Assembly (NCBI RefSeq): GCF_000720135.1
Contig: NZ_JOIU01000007.1
Coordinates: 124,001 to 188,000 of the forward strand
DNA: 64,000 nt
From: Streptomyces sp. NRRL S-1022
GTDB taxonomy: Bacteria; Actinomycetota; Actinomycetes; Streptomycetales; Streptomycetaceae
Direction: 5' to 3'
The position numbers were made by a program, and so were the translations under genes. The notes beneath the pieces were generated by a model, which saw only the letters and a list, made by a program, of their open reading frames with translations, made no database searches and was not told where the DNA came from. Of this stretch, positions 52,455-60,022 are shown in pieces (the stretch's first letter is position 1; the number at the start of each line of letters is the position of its first letter).

Positions 52455-53221
52455 TTGGCGGCCACCCCGTCGGTCCCGGCCACCCCGGCGGGCCCGGCGA
52501 GCCGGGGCAGGTGCGGCTTGGTCGCGTAGACCACGAAGCTCTTGCCGATCAGCGGGTTCAGCGCCTGCTCGGCGAGCCGGGTGGCGAGCGGCTTCTTCAT
52601 GATGTCCCAGACCAGCAGCTTGTGGTACGCCCGTACCGGCAGCGCCTTGTCGTTGTCGACGCCGAACGCGCACTTCAGCCACCAGTACGGCGAGTGCAGG
52701 GCGTGCGCGTGGTGGGTGCCGTACGGCTTCAGGCCCGCCTCGCGGACCTTCCCGACCAGCTCGTCCGCCTTGTAGATGCGGATGTGGCCGCCCTCGACCT
52801 CGTGGTAGGCGTCGGACAGCGTCCAGCAGACCTTCTCGGGGCCGTAGCGCGGCACGGTGATCGCGATGCGGCCGCCCGGCCTGAGCACGCGCACCATCTC
52901 CGCGAGCACACCCTTGTCGTCGGGGATGTGCTCCATCACCTCGGAGATGATGACGACGTCGAAGGACTCGTCGGGGAAGGGCAGGGCGAGCGCGTCGCCC
53001 TCCATCGCGGTGGCGGTGGCGCCCTCGGGCGCCTCCCCGGCCTCCTTCATCGCCGCGAACCACTTGGCGACCTCGCGGATCTCCTCGCCGTTCTGGTCCA
53101 GCGCCACGACCTGGGCACCGCGCCGGTAGCACTCGAAGGCGTGCCGGCCGGCTCCGCAGCCGAGGTCCAGGACACGGTCGCCGGGGGCGAGCGGGAACCG
53201 GGAGAAGTCGACGGTCAGCAC
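52451..53221 (-). CDS. SAM-dependent methyltransferase (UbiE/Coq5-like)
   Basis: 256 residues from the GTG at 53221, overlapping the glycosyltransferase stop by 7 bp. SAM motifs are VLDLGCGAGRHAFE (residues about 17-30), VALDQNGEEI, FDVVIISEVMEHIPDDKG and RVLRPGGRIAITVPRYG. The C-terminal part (WWLKCAFGV and on) is longer than in simple UbiE proteins and may bind a lipid head group. Tight overlap on both sides suggests the three products act in order on one molecule. Confidence 0.9.
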   Translation of the reverse strand: MLTVDFSRFPLAPGDRVLDLGCGAGRHAFECYRRGAQVVALDQNGEEIREVAKWFAAMKEAGEAPEGATATAMEGDALALPFPDESFDVVIISEVMEHIPDDKGVLAEMVRVLRPGGRIAITVPRYGPEKVCWTLSDAYHEVEGGHIRIYKADELVGKVREAGLKPYGTHHAHALHSPYWWLKCAFGVDNDKALPVRAYHKLLVWDIMKKPLATRLAEQALNPLIGKSFVVYATKPHLPRLAGPAGVAGTDGVAAK

Positions 53222-54630
53222 GTGGCCCTGCTTTCGGAGGAGACGCCTGCAACACTTGCCGGGGCCGCGGGGCGGCCGGGGGTCTGGGCCGCGGAGCGGC
53301 TGCGGCCGGCCGCGGAGCGGTGGGGGCCCGGGGAGCGGGCGATGGCCTCGCGGTAGTGGGCGACCGTGCCCTCGGCGGCGCGGGCCCAGGTGAAGTTGCG
53401 CAGCACCCGCTCGCGGCCCGCCCGGCCCAGCCGCGCCCGCAGCTCCGGGTCGCCGAGCAGCCGGCTCAGCCCGGCGGCCAGCGCGCCCGGGTCGCCGGGC
53501 GGTACGGCCAGACAGGTCTCCCCGTCCGGGCCGGCGACCTCGGGGATCGCGCCGCCGGTGGTGGCGAGCAGCGGGGTGCCGGTGGCCATGGCCTCGGCGG
53601 CGGGCAGCGAGAAACCCTCGTACAGGGAGGGCACGCACGCCACTTGGGCGGAGCGGATCAGGTCGACCAGTTCGGCGTCGGAGATGCCCTTGACGAAGTC
53701 GACGGCGCCTTCGAGGCCGTACCGCTCGATCGCCTGGGCGACCGGGCCCTCCTGCGGGCGCTTGCCGACGACGACGAGGTGCGCGGCCGGGTGCTCGGTG
53801 CGCACCTTGGCGAGCGCCTCGACGAGGAACACCAGCCCCTTCAGCGGTACGTCCGCGCTGGAGGTGGTGACGATCCGGCCCGGCACCTCGGGGACGGCCG
53901 GATTCGGCGCGAACAGGTCGGTGTCGGCGCCGATGTGGACGACGTGCACGCGGTCGTCGCGGACACCGAGGTGGTCCACGATCTCCTGGCGGGAGCTGCC
54001 GGAGACGGTGAGGACCGAGGGCAGCCGGCGGGCGACGCGCTTCTGCATGCGGGTGAAGGCGTACCAGCGGCGCACCGAGTAGCGGCGCTGCCAGCTGCCG
54101 GCGGCGTCCAGCTCCAGCTGCCGGTCCACGGTGATGGGGTGGTGGATCGTGGTGACCAGGGGGGCGCCGATGTCGCCCAGCAGGCCGTAGCCGAGGGTCT
54201 GGTTGTCGTGGACGACGTCGAACTCGCCGCGCCGGGCGCGCAGGTGCCGGCGGGCGCGCAGCGAGAAGGTCAGCGGCTCGGGGAAGCCGCCGGTCCACAT
54301 GGTGCCGACCTCCAGGGCGTCGATCCAGTCCCGGTACTCGTCCCGCTTCGGGGTCCGGAAGGGGTCGGGCTGGCGGTAGAGGTCGAGGCTGGGCAGCTCG
54401 GTGAGGGTGAGACCGGGGCAGCCCTCGTCGAGGACGGGGTACGGCTGCGAGCCGATGACCTCGACGCGGTGGCCGAGCCGGGCCAGCTCACGCGAGAGGT
54501 GCCGTACGTAGACGCCCTGGCCCCCGCAGAACGGGTTCCCTTTATAGGTGAGGAGCGCGATGTCGAGCGGTCGCTCGCCGTCAGATGCGGGGCCCTCCTG
54601 GGCACCCGCTTCCCGGGCCTCAGCGGTCAC
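53215..54630 (-). CDS. GT4-family glycosyltransferase
   Basis: 471 residues. The GT-B N-domain begins LLTYKGNPFCGGQGVYVRHL, a Gly-rich loop typical of family 4. TTIHHPITVDRQ and VLTVSGSSRQEIVDHL follow. The C-domain has the nucleotide-sugar motif EGFSLPAAEAMATGTPLLAT with the E-x7-E pair. A disordered tail of about 40 residues ends the protein. It transfers a sugar from NDP-sugar to a lipid or other acceptor at the membrane face. The KstR-type site lies 55 bp upstream. It is first gene of the three-gene operon. Confidence 0.92.
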   Translation of the reverse strand: MTAEAREAGAQEGPASDGERPLDIALLTYKGNPFCGGQGVYVRHLSRELARLGHRVEVIGSQPYPVLDEGCPGLTLTELPSLDLYRQPDPFRTPKRDEYRDWIDALEVGTMWTGGFPEPLTFSLRARRHLRARRGEFDVVHDNQTLGYGLLGDIGAPLVTTIHHPITVDRQLELDAAGSWQRRYSVRRWYAFTRMQKRVARRLPSVLTVSGSSRQEIVDHLGVRDDRVHVVHIGADTDLFAPNPAVPEVPGRIVTTSSADVPLKGLVFLVEALAKVRTEHPAAHLVVVGKRPQEGPVAQAIERYGLEGAVDFVKGISDAELVDLIRSAQVACVPSLYEGFSLPAAEAMATGTPLLATTGGAIPEVAGPDGETCLAVPPGDPGALAAGLSRLLGDPELRARLGRAGRERVLRNFTWARAAEGTVAHYREAIARSPGPHRSAAGRSRSAAQTPGRPAAPASVAGVSSESRATC

Positions 54631-54684
54631 TCCGTGCCCCCTTCTGCCTGCACTGTCCCGCGAGACTACGACGGGACGCTAATC

Positions 54685-54698
54685 TAGAACAAGTTTCA
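54685..54698. promoter_or_regulatory. KstR-type operator between glycosyltransferase and kstR-like genes
   Basis: TAGAACAAGTTTCA fits TNNAACNNGTTNNA exactly. It lies 55 bp before the glycosyltransferase start and 153 bp before the TetR start, in place to regulate the operon and perhaps the regulator itself. Confidence 0.75.
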
Positions 54699-54700
54699 GA

Positions 54701-54714
54701 CTTGATCGTTCAAG
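54701..54714. promoter_or_regulatory. Second inverted repeat next to the operator
   Basis: CTTGA-TCGT-TCAAG, perfect 5-bp arms, 2 bp from the KstR-type site. It could be a second operator or extend the first. Confidence 0.45.
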
Positions 54715-54850
54715 AGGCTCTGAATCTACCGGCAGGTAGGGGCGCTGTGAGCAGTGGATCAGGTGATTCACGCCACGGCGCGCGCCCCTGTCGTCCTGTC
54801 TGATCACGAGCCCTACAGACACCCTCACCGACTGTCACGGAACGGGACCC

Positions 54851-55471
54851 ATGCCTGCGGAAGCCAGCACCTCGCGCCCGGCCTCGTCACCCCTCACGGA
54901 GCGGCAGGAGGCCCGCCGGCGCAGGATCCTGCACGCCAGCGCGCAGCTGGCCAGCCGGGGCGGGTTCGACGCGGTGCAGATGCGCGAGGTCGCCGAGTCC
55001 TCCCAGGTGGCCCTCGGCACGCTGTACCGCTACTTCCCGTCCAAGGTGCACCTGCTGGTGGCCACCATGCAGGACCAGCTGGAGCACATGCACGGCACCC
55101 TGCGCAAGAAGCCGCCCACGGGCGACTCGGCGGCCCAGCGGGTCGCCGAGACCCTGATGCGCGCGTTCCGGGCGCTGCAGCGCGAGCCGCACCTGGCCGA
55201 CGCGATGGTGCGCGCGCTCACCTTCGCCGACCGCAGCGTCTCGCCGGAGGTCGACCAGGTCTCCCGCCAGACCACCGCGATCATCCTGGACGCGATGGGC
55301 CTGGCGGACCCGACCCCCGAGCAGCTCTCCGCGGTCCGGGTCATCGAGCACACCTGGCACTCGGCGCTCATCACCTGGCTGTCGGGCCGCGCCTCCATCG
55401 CCCAGGTGAAGGTCGACATCGAGACGGTGTGCCGCCTGATCGACCTGACGGACCCGGCCGACCGCGCCTGA
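54851..55471 (+). CDS. kstR: KstR-like TetR-family repressor
   Basis: 206 residues from the ATG at 54851. The helix-turn-helix region GGFDAVQMREVAESSQVALG followed by TLYRYFPSKVHLLVATM is very close in composition and length to mycobacterial KstR as I know it. The C-terminal part has LMRAFRALQREPHLADAMVR and VIEHTWHSALITWLSGRAS, as in that family. KstR represses cholesterol and acyl-CoA catabolic genes and is released by 3-oxo-cholestenoyl-CoA. Streptomyces rarely degrades sterols, so the ligand here may be another acyl-CoA. Four exact operator-like sites lie in this window. Confidence 0.85.
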   Translation: MPAEASTSRPASSPLTERQEARRRRILHASAQLASRGGFDAVQMREVAESSQVALGTLYRYFPSKVHLLVATMQDQLEHMHGTLRKKPPTGDSAAQRVAETLMRAFRALQREPHLADAMVRALTFADRSVSPEVDQVSRQTTAIILDAMGLADPTPEQLSAVRVIEHTWHSALITWLSGRASIAQVKVDIETVCRLIDLTDPADRA

Positions 55472-55502
55472 CCCGCCCCACGTGGTCGCCCCTCGCCGCC
55501 GA

Positions 55503-55685
55503 TCACCCCCGTCGCCAGCGCCGCAGCGCCCCCAGGAGCCGGTCGAGCACCCTGAGCGCGGCGGTACGCCGGGCCGGCCGGCGGGACCACACGGCGGGCA
55601 GGACGACCCCGGCGTAGACGGCGAGGAAGACGAGCGCGGCGAGCAGGACGGGCAGCTGGGCGGCGAGCGGCAGCTGGAAGATCAT
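55503..55685 (-). CDS. 60-residue membrane protein downstream of a TPP riboswitch
   Basis: A protein of 60 residues from the ATG at 55685 with GGAGGG upstream. One hydrophobic segment (LPVLLAALVFLAVYAGVVLP) is followed by an Arg-rich cytoplasmic tail (RRPARRTAALRVLDRLLGAL). I do not recognise it. It is the only convincing gene between the riboswitch and the convergent kstR-like gene, 271 bp after the riboswitch end. It could be the last gene of an operon whose other members were lost. Confidence 0.55.
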   Translation of the reverse strand: MIFQLPLAAQLPVLLAALVFLAVYAGVVLPAVWSRRPARRTAALRVLDRLLGALRRWRRG

Positions 55686-55956
55686 GGCGTTCCCTCCGGG
55701 ACGAACGGCCGACGGCGTGCACCTCGACCTTCGCCCCCCGGCGCCCCCTGCCGGCCGCACTCCGAATCCCCCCGAACCCCGGGCGAAACCCGCAGGTCAG
55801 CCCGTAGCCTTCGGAGACGTCCGCCGCATCGCACCGAAGGGGTGGGGAGTTGGCCGCACCACCGGCGGGTCCCGTCGCGGACACCCACATGACCCCGCCG
55901 CGAGGCGCCGGCGAGGAGGAGCACGCCCGGCGCGGTCCGTGACACATGGCAGGACC
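55686..55956 (-). other. Apparently non-coding stretch between riboswitch and small membrane gene
   Basis: Open frames exist on the minus strand but their codon use and composition do not look coding. No ribosome-binding site follows the riboswitch at the distance expected for translation control. I see no terminator, repeat or promoter that I can support. Confidence 0.5.
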
Positions 55957-56130
55957 TACGAGACGGGTTCCCTTCGCCGGCATGGTCCGGATCAGGTCCT
56001 GGGGGTCGCCGTACGGCCTGACTGCTGCCTTCCGGCCTCTCAGCCCTACCGTCGCTGTCGGCCCGGGCGGATGCCTGAGCGTCTCGCCTGAGTCGGCTAC
56101 TCCGGTGGGGGCTCCCTCACTCGTCTCGTA
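55957..56130 (-). promoter_or_regulatory. TPP (thiamine pyrophosphate) riboswitch
   Basis: On the minus strand the invariant THI-box elements are present: CTGAGA (56043-56038), and ACCTGAT then CCGGACCATGCCGGCGAAGGGA (55997 onward) for the pyrophosphate-side helix. P1 is a 9-bp pairing, TACGAGACG (56130 side) with CGTCTCGTA (55957 side). The P3 arm is enlarged to roughly 65 nt, as seen in some actinobacteria. The ligand, thiamine pyrophosphate, normally shuts off thiamine synthesis or transport genes. No such gene is downstream. Confidence 0.9.
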
Positions 56131-56292
56131 GGCCACTACCAGCATAGGCCGGAACACCCCTGACGGAACCGGTCAATTCCCACCAGTTGCCAACATACGG
56201 GACTGGCGGCGGCGGGCTCCGATCGTGGGCCACGGCAGGCGGAGGCCGACGCGCAGACGGCCACGCCGCCGGCCGCCGGGTCCCGGACGTTC

Positions 56293-57348
56293 CTAGGCCG
56301 CGTAGACGTTGGTCGCCGGCAGGACCGTCGCCGTCAGGTGGCGGGCCAGGCGGCGCAGGGCCGTCTCGCAGTCCGTGGGGTTCTCGGCCGTGACCACCCA
56401 GTGGGCCAGGCGGTCGCCGGCGTCCGCGTACGGGGCCGCCGTCACCGGGGCGCCGGGACGGTGGGTGAGGAGCATGCGGTCGGCGGCCGGGTCCTGGTCG
56501 GCGGCGGGGTCCAGGTGGAGGTGGCTCAGGCGGCCGGTCACGGTCGGGTAGGCGAACTGGACGGCGGCGGCCCGCTGGCGGGTGGGGGTCAGTTCGGGGT
56601 GCCGGCCGGTGGCCAGGGCCGCCGCGGCCTCGGCCAGGTCGACACCGGTGGCGCGCTCCACCAGCAGCGGGATCAGGTCGCCCGGGAGGTGCGGGGCGAC
56701 GTCGAGGACGCGCGGGCCGCGGTCCGTCAGCCGGAGGGTGACGTGCGCGACCGTGTGGGCCAGACCCAGGGCGCGGACGGTCCGCTCGACGCACTGGCGC
56801 AGGAAACGGTTGTGCAGGAGGCCGTCGTGGGCGTGGACGCGGTGCCGCAGCGCGACCCGGCCGGGCGGCGGGCCCGGGGTCGTACGGGTGAGGGCCACGA
56901 TGCGGACCTCGTCGTCCAGGACCACCGTCTCCGCGGACACCAGCGGGTCGGCCGGCTCCTCCGGGTCACCGGGGCCGGCCGTCGGCAGCCGGTGCCGCAG
57001 GAGCAGGGCCTGTAACGCCACCGGGTCGGCACAGGCGGCGGCCGTCCCGTACGGCAGGCCCGGCAAGCCCAGCCGGCCGGTGATCAGCGCGGCGGCGGGC
57101 AGGTGCCGCGTGGACCAGGTCAGTACGCCGGCGACCGGATGCCCGGCCGCGTAGGCCAGGACCGCCTCCGCCGCCTGGGTCTCCCGGGCCGGGTCGGCCG
57201 CGAGGTGCGCCGTCACGTACGGGCGCGCCCAGGCGGGCGGGTCCGGGTCGACCAGGACGACCGGGCGGAGCGCGGCGATCCGGGCCAGCGGGACGTCGTC
57301 GCACGTCTCCCGGCGGCCGGCCCCGAGGAGCACGACGGGCTGCGCCAT
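56293..57348 (-). CDS. ATP-grasp-like protein
   Basis: 351 residues from the ATG at 57348. The N-terminal Rossmann part (VVLLGAGRRETCDDVPLARI) and LTWSTRHLPAAALITGRLGL are typical of ATP-grasp ligases of the carbamoyl-phosphate-synthase-like group. HNRFLRQCVERTVRALGL, DVAPHLPGDLIPLLVERAT and the end region fit the C-terminal half. Key metal ligands are hard to place and may be degenerate (RVLDVAPHLPGD in place of a Glu-Asn pair). ATP-grasp enzymes join an acid to an amine or thiol. The leader carries a hairpin that looks like an attenuator. Confidence 0.8.
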   Translation of the reverse strand: MAQPVVLLGAGRRETCDDVPLARIAALRPVVLVDPDPPAWARPYVTAHLAADPARETQAAEAVLAYAAGHPVAGVLTWSTRHLPAAALITGRLGLPGLPYGTAAACADPVALQALLLRHRLPTAGPGDPEEPADPLVSAETVVLDDEVRIVALTRTTPGPPPGRVALRHRVHAHDGLLHNRFLRQCVERTVRALGLAHTVAHVTLRLTDRGPRVLDVAPHLPGDLIPLLVERATGVDLAEAAAALATGRHPELTPTRQRAAAVQFAYPTVTGRLSHLHLDPAADQDPAADRMLLTHRPGAPVTAAPYADAGDRLAHWVVTAENPTDCETALRRLARHLTATVLPATNVYAA

Positions 57349-57389
57349 GGTGCCTGGACCTTCCTCAAGGAGAGGGCGGACAAGAAACA

Positions 57390-57425
57390 CCCCGGGTGCC
57401 GCTCCCCCATAGGCGGCACCCGGGG
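57390..57425 (-). terminator. Attenuator-like hairpin in the ATP-grasp leader
   Basis: CCCCGGGTGCCGC and GCGGCACCCGGGG form a perfect 13-bp stem with a 10-nt loop. In the minus direction it is followed by TGTTTCTTG, a T-rich run rare in this genome. It lies between the likely promoter and the start codon, 42 bp before the ATG. GGAGAG before it and CTCTCC after it could pair alternatively. Confidence 0.7.
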
Positions 57426-57453
57426 CGGGTCGGATCTTGCTCTCCGTGCAGTG

Positions 57454-57483
57454 ATCCTCACCCACAGCGCCCCCAACTGTCAA
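57454..57483 (-). promoter_or_regulatory. Promoter of the ATP-grasp gene
   Basis: TTGACA (57483-57478) and GAGGAT (57459-57454) on the minus strand, 18 bp apart, match a strong housekeeping (sigma HrdB) promoter. The start site would lie near 57447, about 100 nt before the ATG. Confidence 0.65.
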
Positions 57484-57485
57484 CG

Positions 57486-57498
57486 ATAGCTGCGCTAT
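57486..57498. promoter_or_regulatory. Inverted repeat in the divergent ATP-grasp / XRE intergenic region
   Basis: ATAGC-TGC-GCTAT, perfect 5-bp arms, next to the ATP-grasp -35 box. It is a candidate operator for the divergent XRE regulator. Confidence 0.5.
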
Positions 57499-57598
57499 TT
57501 GGCAGGGAGCGTTGTCACGTCTGGTCGCCGAACGGGCGAACGGGTAGCCTCGCGTCAGTCCAGCCACCGAACGGATGACATGCCCAGGGGGGACCTCG

Positions 57599-58192
57599 GT
57601 GAGTGACGCCTATGCCTCGCTGGCCGATGTCCTGGACCGGCTCGGCGAGTTGACCGGCCGCCCCGGACGGCTGCCGGAGGCCCTCGACGTGGCCGGCCTC
57701 TCCTACCGCACCGGCATCCCCGTCGGCGTCGTCGTCGAACTGCTCTCCGGCGGCCGGGCCCCGGAGGCCTGCCTGGCCCAACGCGTGCGCCAGCGGCTGG
57801 ACTTCATCCGGGAGAGCCGGCGCCGCCCGGACGGCAAGCGGTACTCGCTGGACGAGCTGGCCCGGATCGCCGGAACCAGCCGGCAGTGGCTGAGCGAGTG
57901 GCGCAAGAGCGGGATGCCGAGCCTGGAGCACGCCGACCGGCTGCGCCGCTTCTTCGGCCTGCCCGCGGGCTTCTTCACGGCCGACGAGCCCGAGGCGCTG
58001 CACGAGGCGCTGCAACCCGTGCTCCAGGCTCTGGAGGCCGAGGCGGACCCGTTGCTGCGGCTGCGCGAGAGCGGACTGGTACGGCTGGCCGCCCGGGCCC
58101 CGCAGATGAACGCCCGGCAGCTCGCCACCCTCGCCGACCTGGCCGAAATGATCATCGCCTCCGAGCGGGCGGAGGGCACCGGGCGTGCCTGA
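57599..58192 (+). CDS. XRE-family regulator paired with ImmA/IrrE gene
   Basis: 197 residues from the GTG at 57599, after AGGGGGGACCTCG. The helix-turn-helix is YSLDELARIAGTSRQWLSEW and RKSGMPSLEHADRLRRFFGL (residues about 80-120). An N-terminal element of similar length precedes it (LPEALDVAGLSYRTGIPVGV). Its end overlaps the next gene by 8 bp. XRE/ImmA pairs usually mean that the metallopeptidase cleaves the repressor. It is first of a four-gene operon and probably represses that operon or the divergent ATP-grasp gene. Confidence 0.85.
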   Translation: MSDAYASLADVLDRLGELTGRPGRLPEALDVAGLSYRTGIPVGVVVELLSGGRAPEACLAQRVRQRLDFIRESRRRPDGKRYSLDELARIAGTSRQWLSEWRKSGMPSLEHADRLRRFFGLPAGFFTADEPEALHEALQPVLQALEAEADPLLRLRESGLVRLAARAPQMNARQLATLADLAEMIIASERAEGTGRA

Positions 58193-58814
58193 ACCGACCG
58201 CCGGGGCCTGGAGGCCGGCCAGGCGCCCTCGGTCCGCGGCCCCTGCCAGGCAGCCGAGGTCCCCGAGGCGCTTCCTCGACCGGCTCGTCCGCGACACCGT
58301 CCGCGGCCTCACCCCGCCGACCGGCCCGGAGGCCTTCCTGCACGCGCTGTGCGCCACGCTCAGCCCCCAGCTGGACCGCCCCGTCCGGCTCAAGTTCGTC
58401 GCCTTCCCGCCCGGCCTCGACGTCTCCGGCATCACCCTCGCACGGGAGGAGGACTACATCGTCGTGGTCGAACAACGCGCTCCGGACCCGCACAAGTTCG
58501 TCATCGCCGGGCACGAGATCGGCCACATCCACTACGGCACGCTCGACGTCCACTACCAGGCCGGCCTGCCCGCCGCCGCCCGCCGGCTGCTGTCCCGCGC
58601 CGAGGACGACGTCCCCTGGGACCGGGTGGCGGCCATGGCCACCCGCTCGCCCGCCGCGGCGGCGGCCGAGGCCGAGTGGGAGGCCGAGGAGTGCGGGCTG
58701 CGCCTCGCCGCGAAGTTCTCCAAGGTCGTCGGGCCGGGCGCGGCCGGCCGGATGACCCAGGACACCCTCACCGACCGGCTGTCGTCCTCCCTGGGCAACA
58801 TCGGCGGGCCGTGA
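58185..58814 (+). CDS. ImmA/IrrE-type zinc metallopeptidase
   Basis: 209 residues from a GTG that overlaps the XRE stop by 8 bp. The zinc motif is GHEIGHIHYG (HExxH, near residue 110). The chain continues with an acidic Ala/Glu helix (AEAEWEAEECGLRLAAKF), which in this family supplies the third ligand. The first 30 residues are basic and probably disordered. IrrE/ImmA enzymes cleave a partner XRE repressor on a stress or induction signal. The partner would be the XRE encoded just before it. Confidence 0.87.
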   Translation: MPEPTAGAWRPARRPRSAAPARQPRSPRRFLDRLVRDTVRGLTPPTGPEAFLHALCATLSPQLDRPVRLKFVAFPPGLDVSGITLAREEDYIVVVEQRAPDPHKFVIAGHEIGHIHYGTLDVHYQAGLPAAARRLLSRAEDDVPWDRVAAMATRSPAAAAAEAEWEAEECGLRLAAKFSKVVGPGAAGRMTQDTLTDRLSSSLGNIGGP

Positions 58815-60022
58815 TGCGCTGGGACATCGCCGGCTCCTTCGCCGCCTACGCCGTCCCGGCCGCCCTGCTCGCCGTGGCCTTCGTGATCAAGCTGCCGCTG
58901 CTGCGGCGCGCCTGGCAGGACCCGATCCTGCGGGCCACCGCGCTGCTGCTCGGCATCGGCGCGGTCGTCTTCGCCTCGCTGCCGCCGGCCAACCTGCACC
59001 ACATCAACGAGCTCTCCGGCATCCCCAACTTCGCCGGTCTGTGGGTGTATTCACTGCTGACCGCGTACTGCGGCGCCTGCCTGTGGCTCATCATCACCTG
59101 GCGGGAACCGCCGTCCGCCGTCCGCCGCCGGCGCACCCGGCTGGTCTGGATGGCGTACACCGTCATCATCGTCGGCCTGTGGACGACGTTCCTGCTCGGC
59201 GACCACCGCGTGGAACGCACCCGCGACCTCGACACCTACTACGCCGACACCCCCTGGATGCGCGAGTTCGTCCTGCTCTACCTCGTCGCCCACCTGGTGT
59301 CCGCGCTGGTCGCGGCGGGCATGCTGTGGGCCTGGTACCGGGAGATCGAGGACACCTGGCTGCGCCGGGCGGTGATCTACCTCCAGGAGGCCTACGCCCT
59401 CGGGCTTATCTTCGACCTGGCCAAGCTCGCCGCGATCGGCGCCCGGTGGACCGGCCGGGAGTGGGACTGGCTGTCCACGTACGTCGCCCCGCCGTTCGCC
59501 ATCGCCGAGGCCGGCCTGGTGGCCGTCGGCTTCATCACCGGGCAGGCCGGCCCGTGGGCGGCCGAGCACCGGCGGCTGGTGCGCACCCACCGGCGCCTGA
59601 AGCCGCTGTGGCAGACCATGCTGACCGTCACCGCGCCCTCGGCGCCCGCGACCGGCCGGGTCAGCGGCGCCGCCCTGCGCCTGGAACTGCGCCGGGCCGC
59701 CATCAACGACGGGCTGCTCAAGCTGGCCCCGCACCTGAGCCCGCACCGGCGGGAGCGGACCCGGCAGGCGGCGGGGTCGGTGGGCTACCCGGACTCCGTC
59801 GCCCGGGGCATCGCGGCCGCGGTGGACATCCTCGTCGCGGCCGACGCGCTGCACGCGCCCGCGGACCACGACCGTTCGCTGCCCGGGGAACACCCGGGGT
59901 CCGCCTCCGTCCCGGACAGCGAACTGGAGTCGGTCGCCCACGCGTTGCGCTTCCACGCGGCGGCCGTAGAAAGGTTCCGCCGGCAGGCGGTCGCCACGGA
60001 AGGTCTCACCTCACATGCCTGA
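58814..60022 (+). CDS. Seven-TM membrane protein, MAB_1171c family
   Basis: 402 residues, with the ATG overlapping the previous stop by one base (TGATG). About seven hydrophobic helices occupy residues 5-245, with ELSGIPNFAGLWVYSLLTAYC and WDWLSTYVAPPFAIAEAGLV. A soluble tail follows, with RLKPLWQTMLTVTAP, LRLELRRAAINDGLLKLAP and a helical end (LRFHAAAVERFRRQAVAT). The layout and motifs match proteins named after MAB_1171c, described as putative transporters of unknown substrate. It is probably a membrane sensor or transporter for whatever molecule this operon makes or detects. Confidence 0.85.
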   Translation: MRWDIAGSFAAYAVPAALLAVAFVIKLPLLRRAWQDPILRATALLLGIGAVVFASLPPANLHHINELSGIPNFAGLWVYSLLTAYCGACLWLIITWREPPSAVRRRRTRLVWMAYTVIIVGLWTTFLLGDHRVERTRDLDTYYADTPWMREFVLLYLVAHLVSALVAAGMLWAWYREIEDTWLRRAVIYLQEAYALGLIFDLAKLAAIGARWTGREWDWLSTYVAPPFAIAEAGLVAVGFITGQAGPWAAEHRRLVRTHRRLKPLWQTMLTVTAPSAPATGRVSGAALRLELRRAAINDGLLKLAPHLSPHRRERTRQAAGSVGYPDSVARGIAAAVDILVAADALHAPADHDRSLPGEHPGSASVPDSELESVAHALRFHAAAVERFRRQAVATEGLTSHA

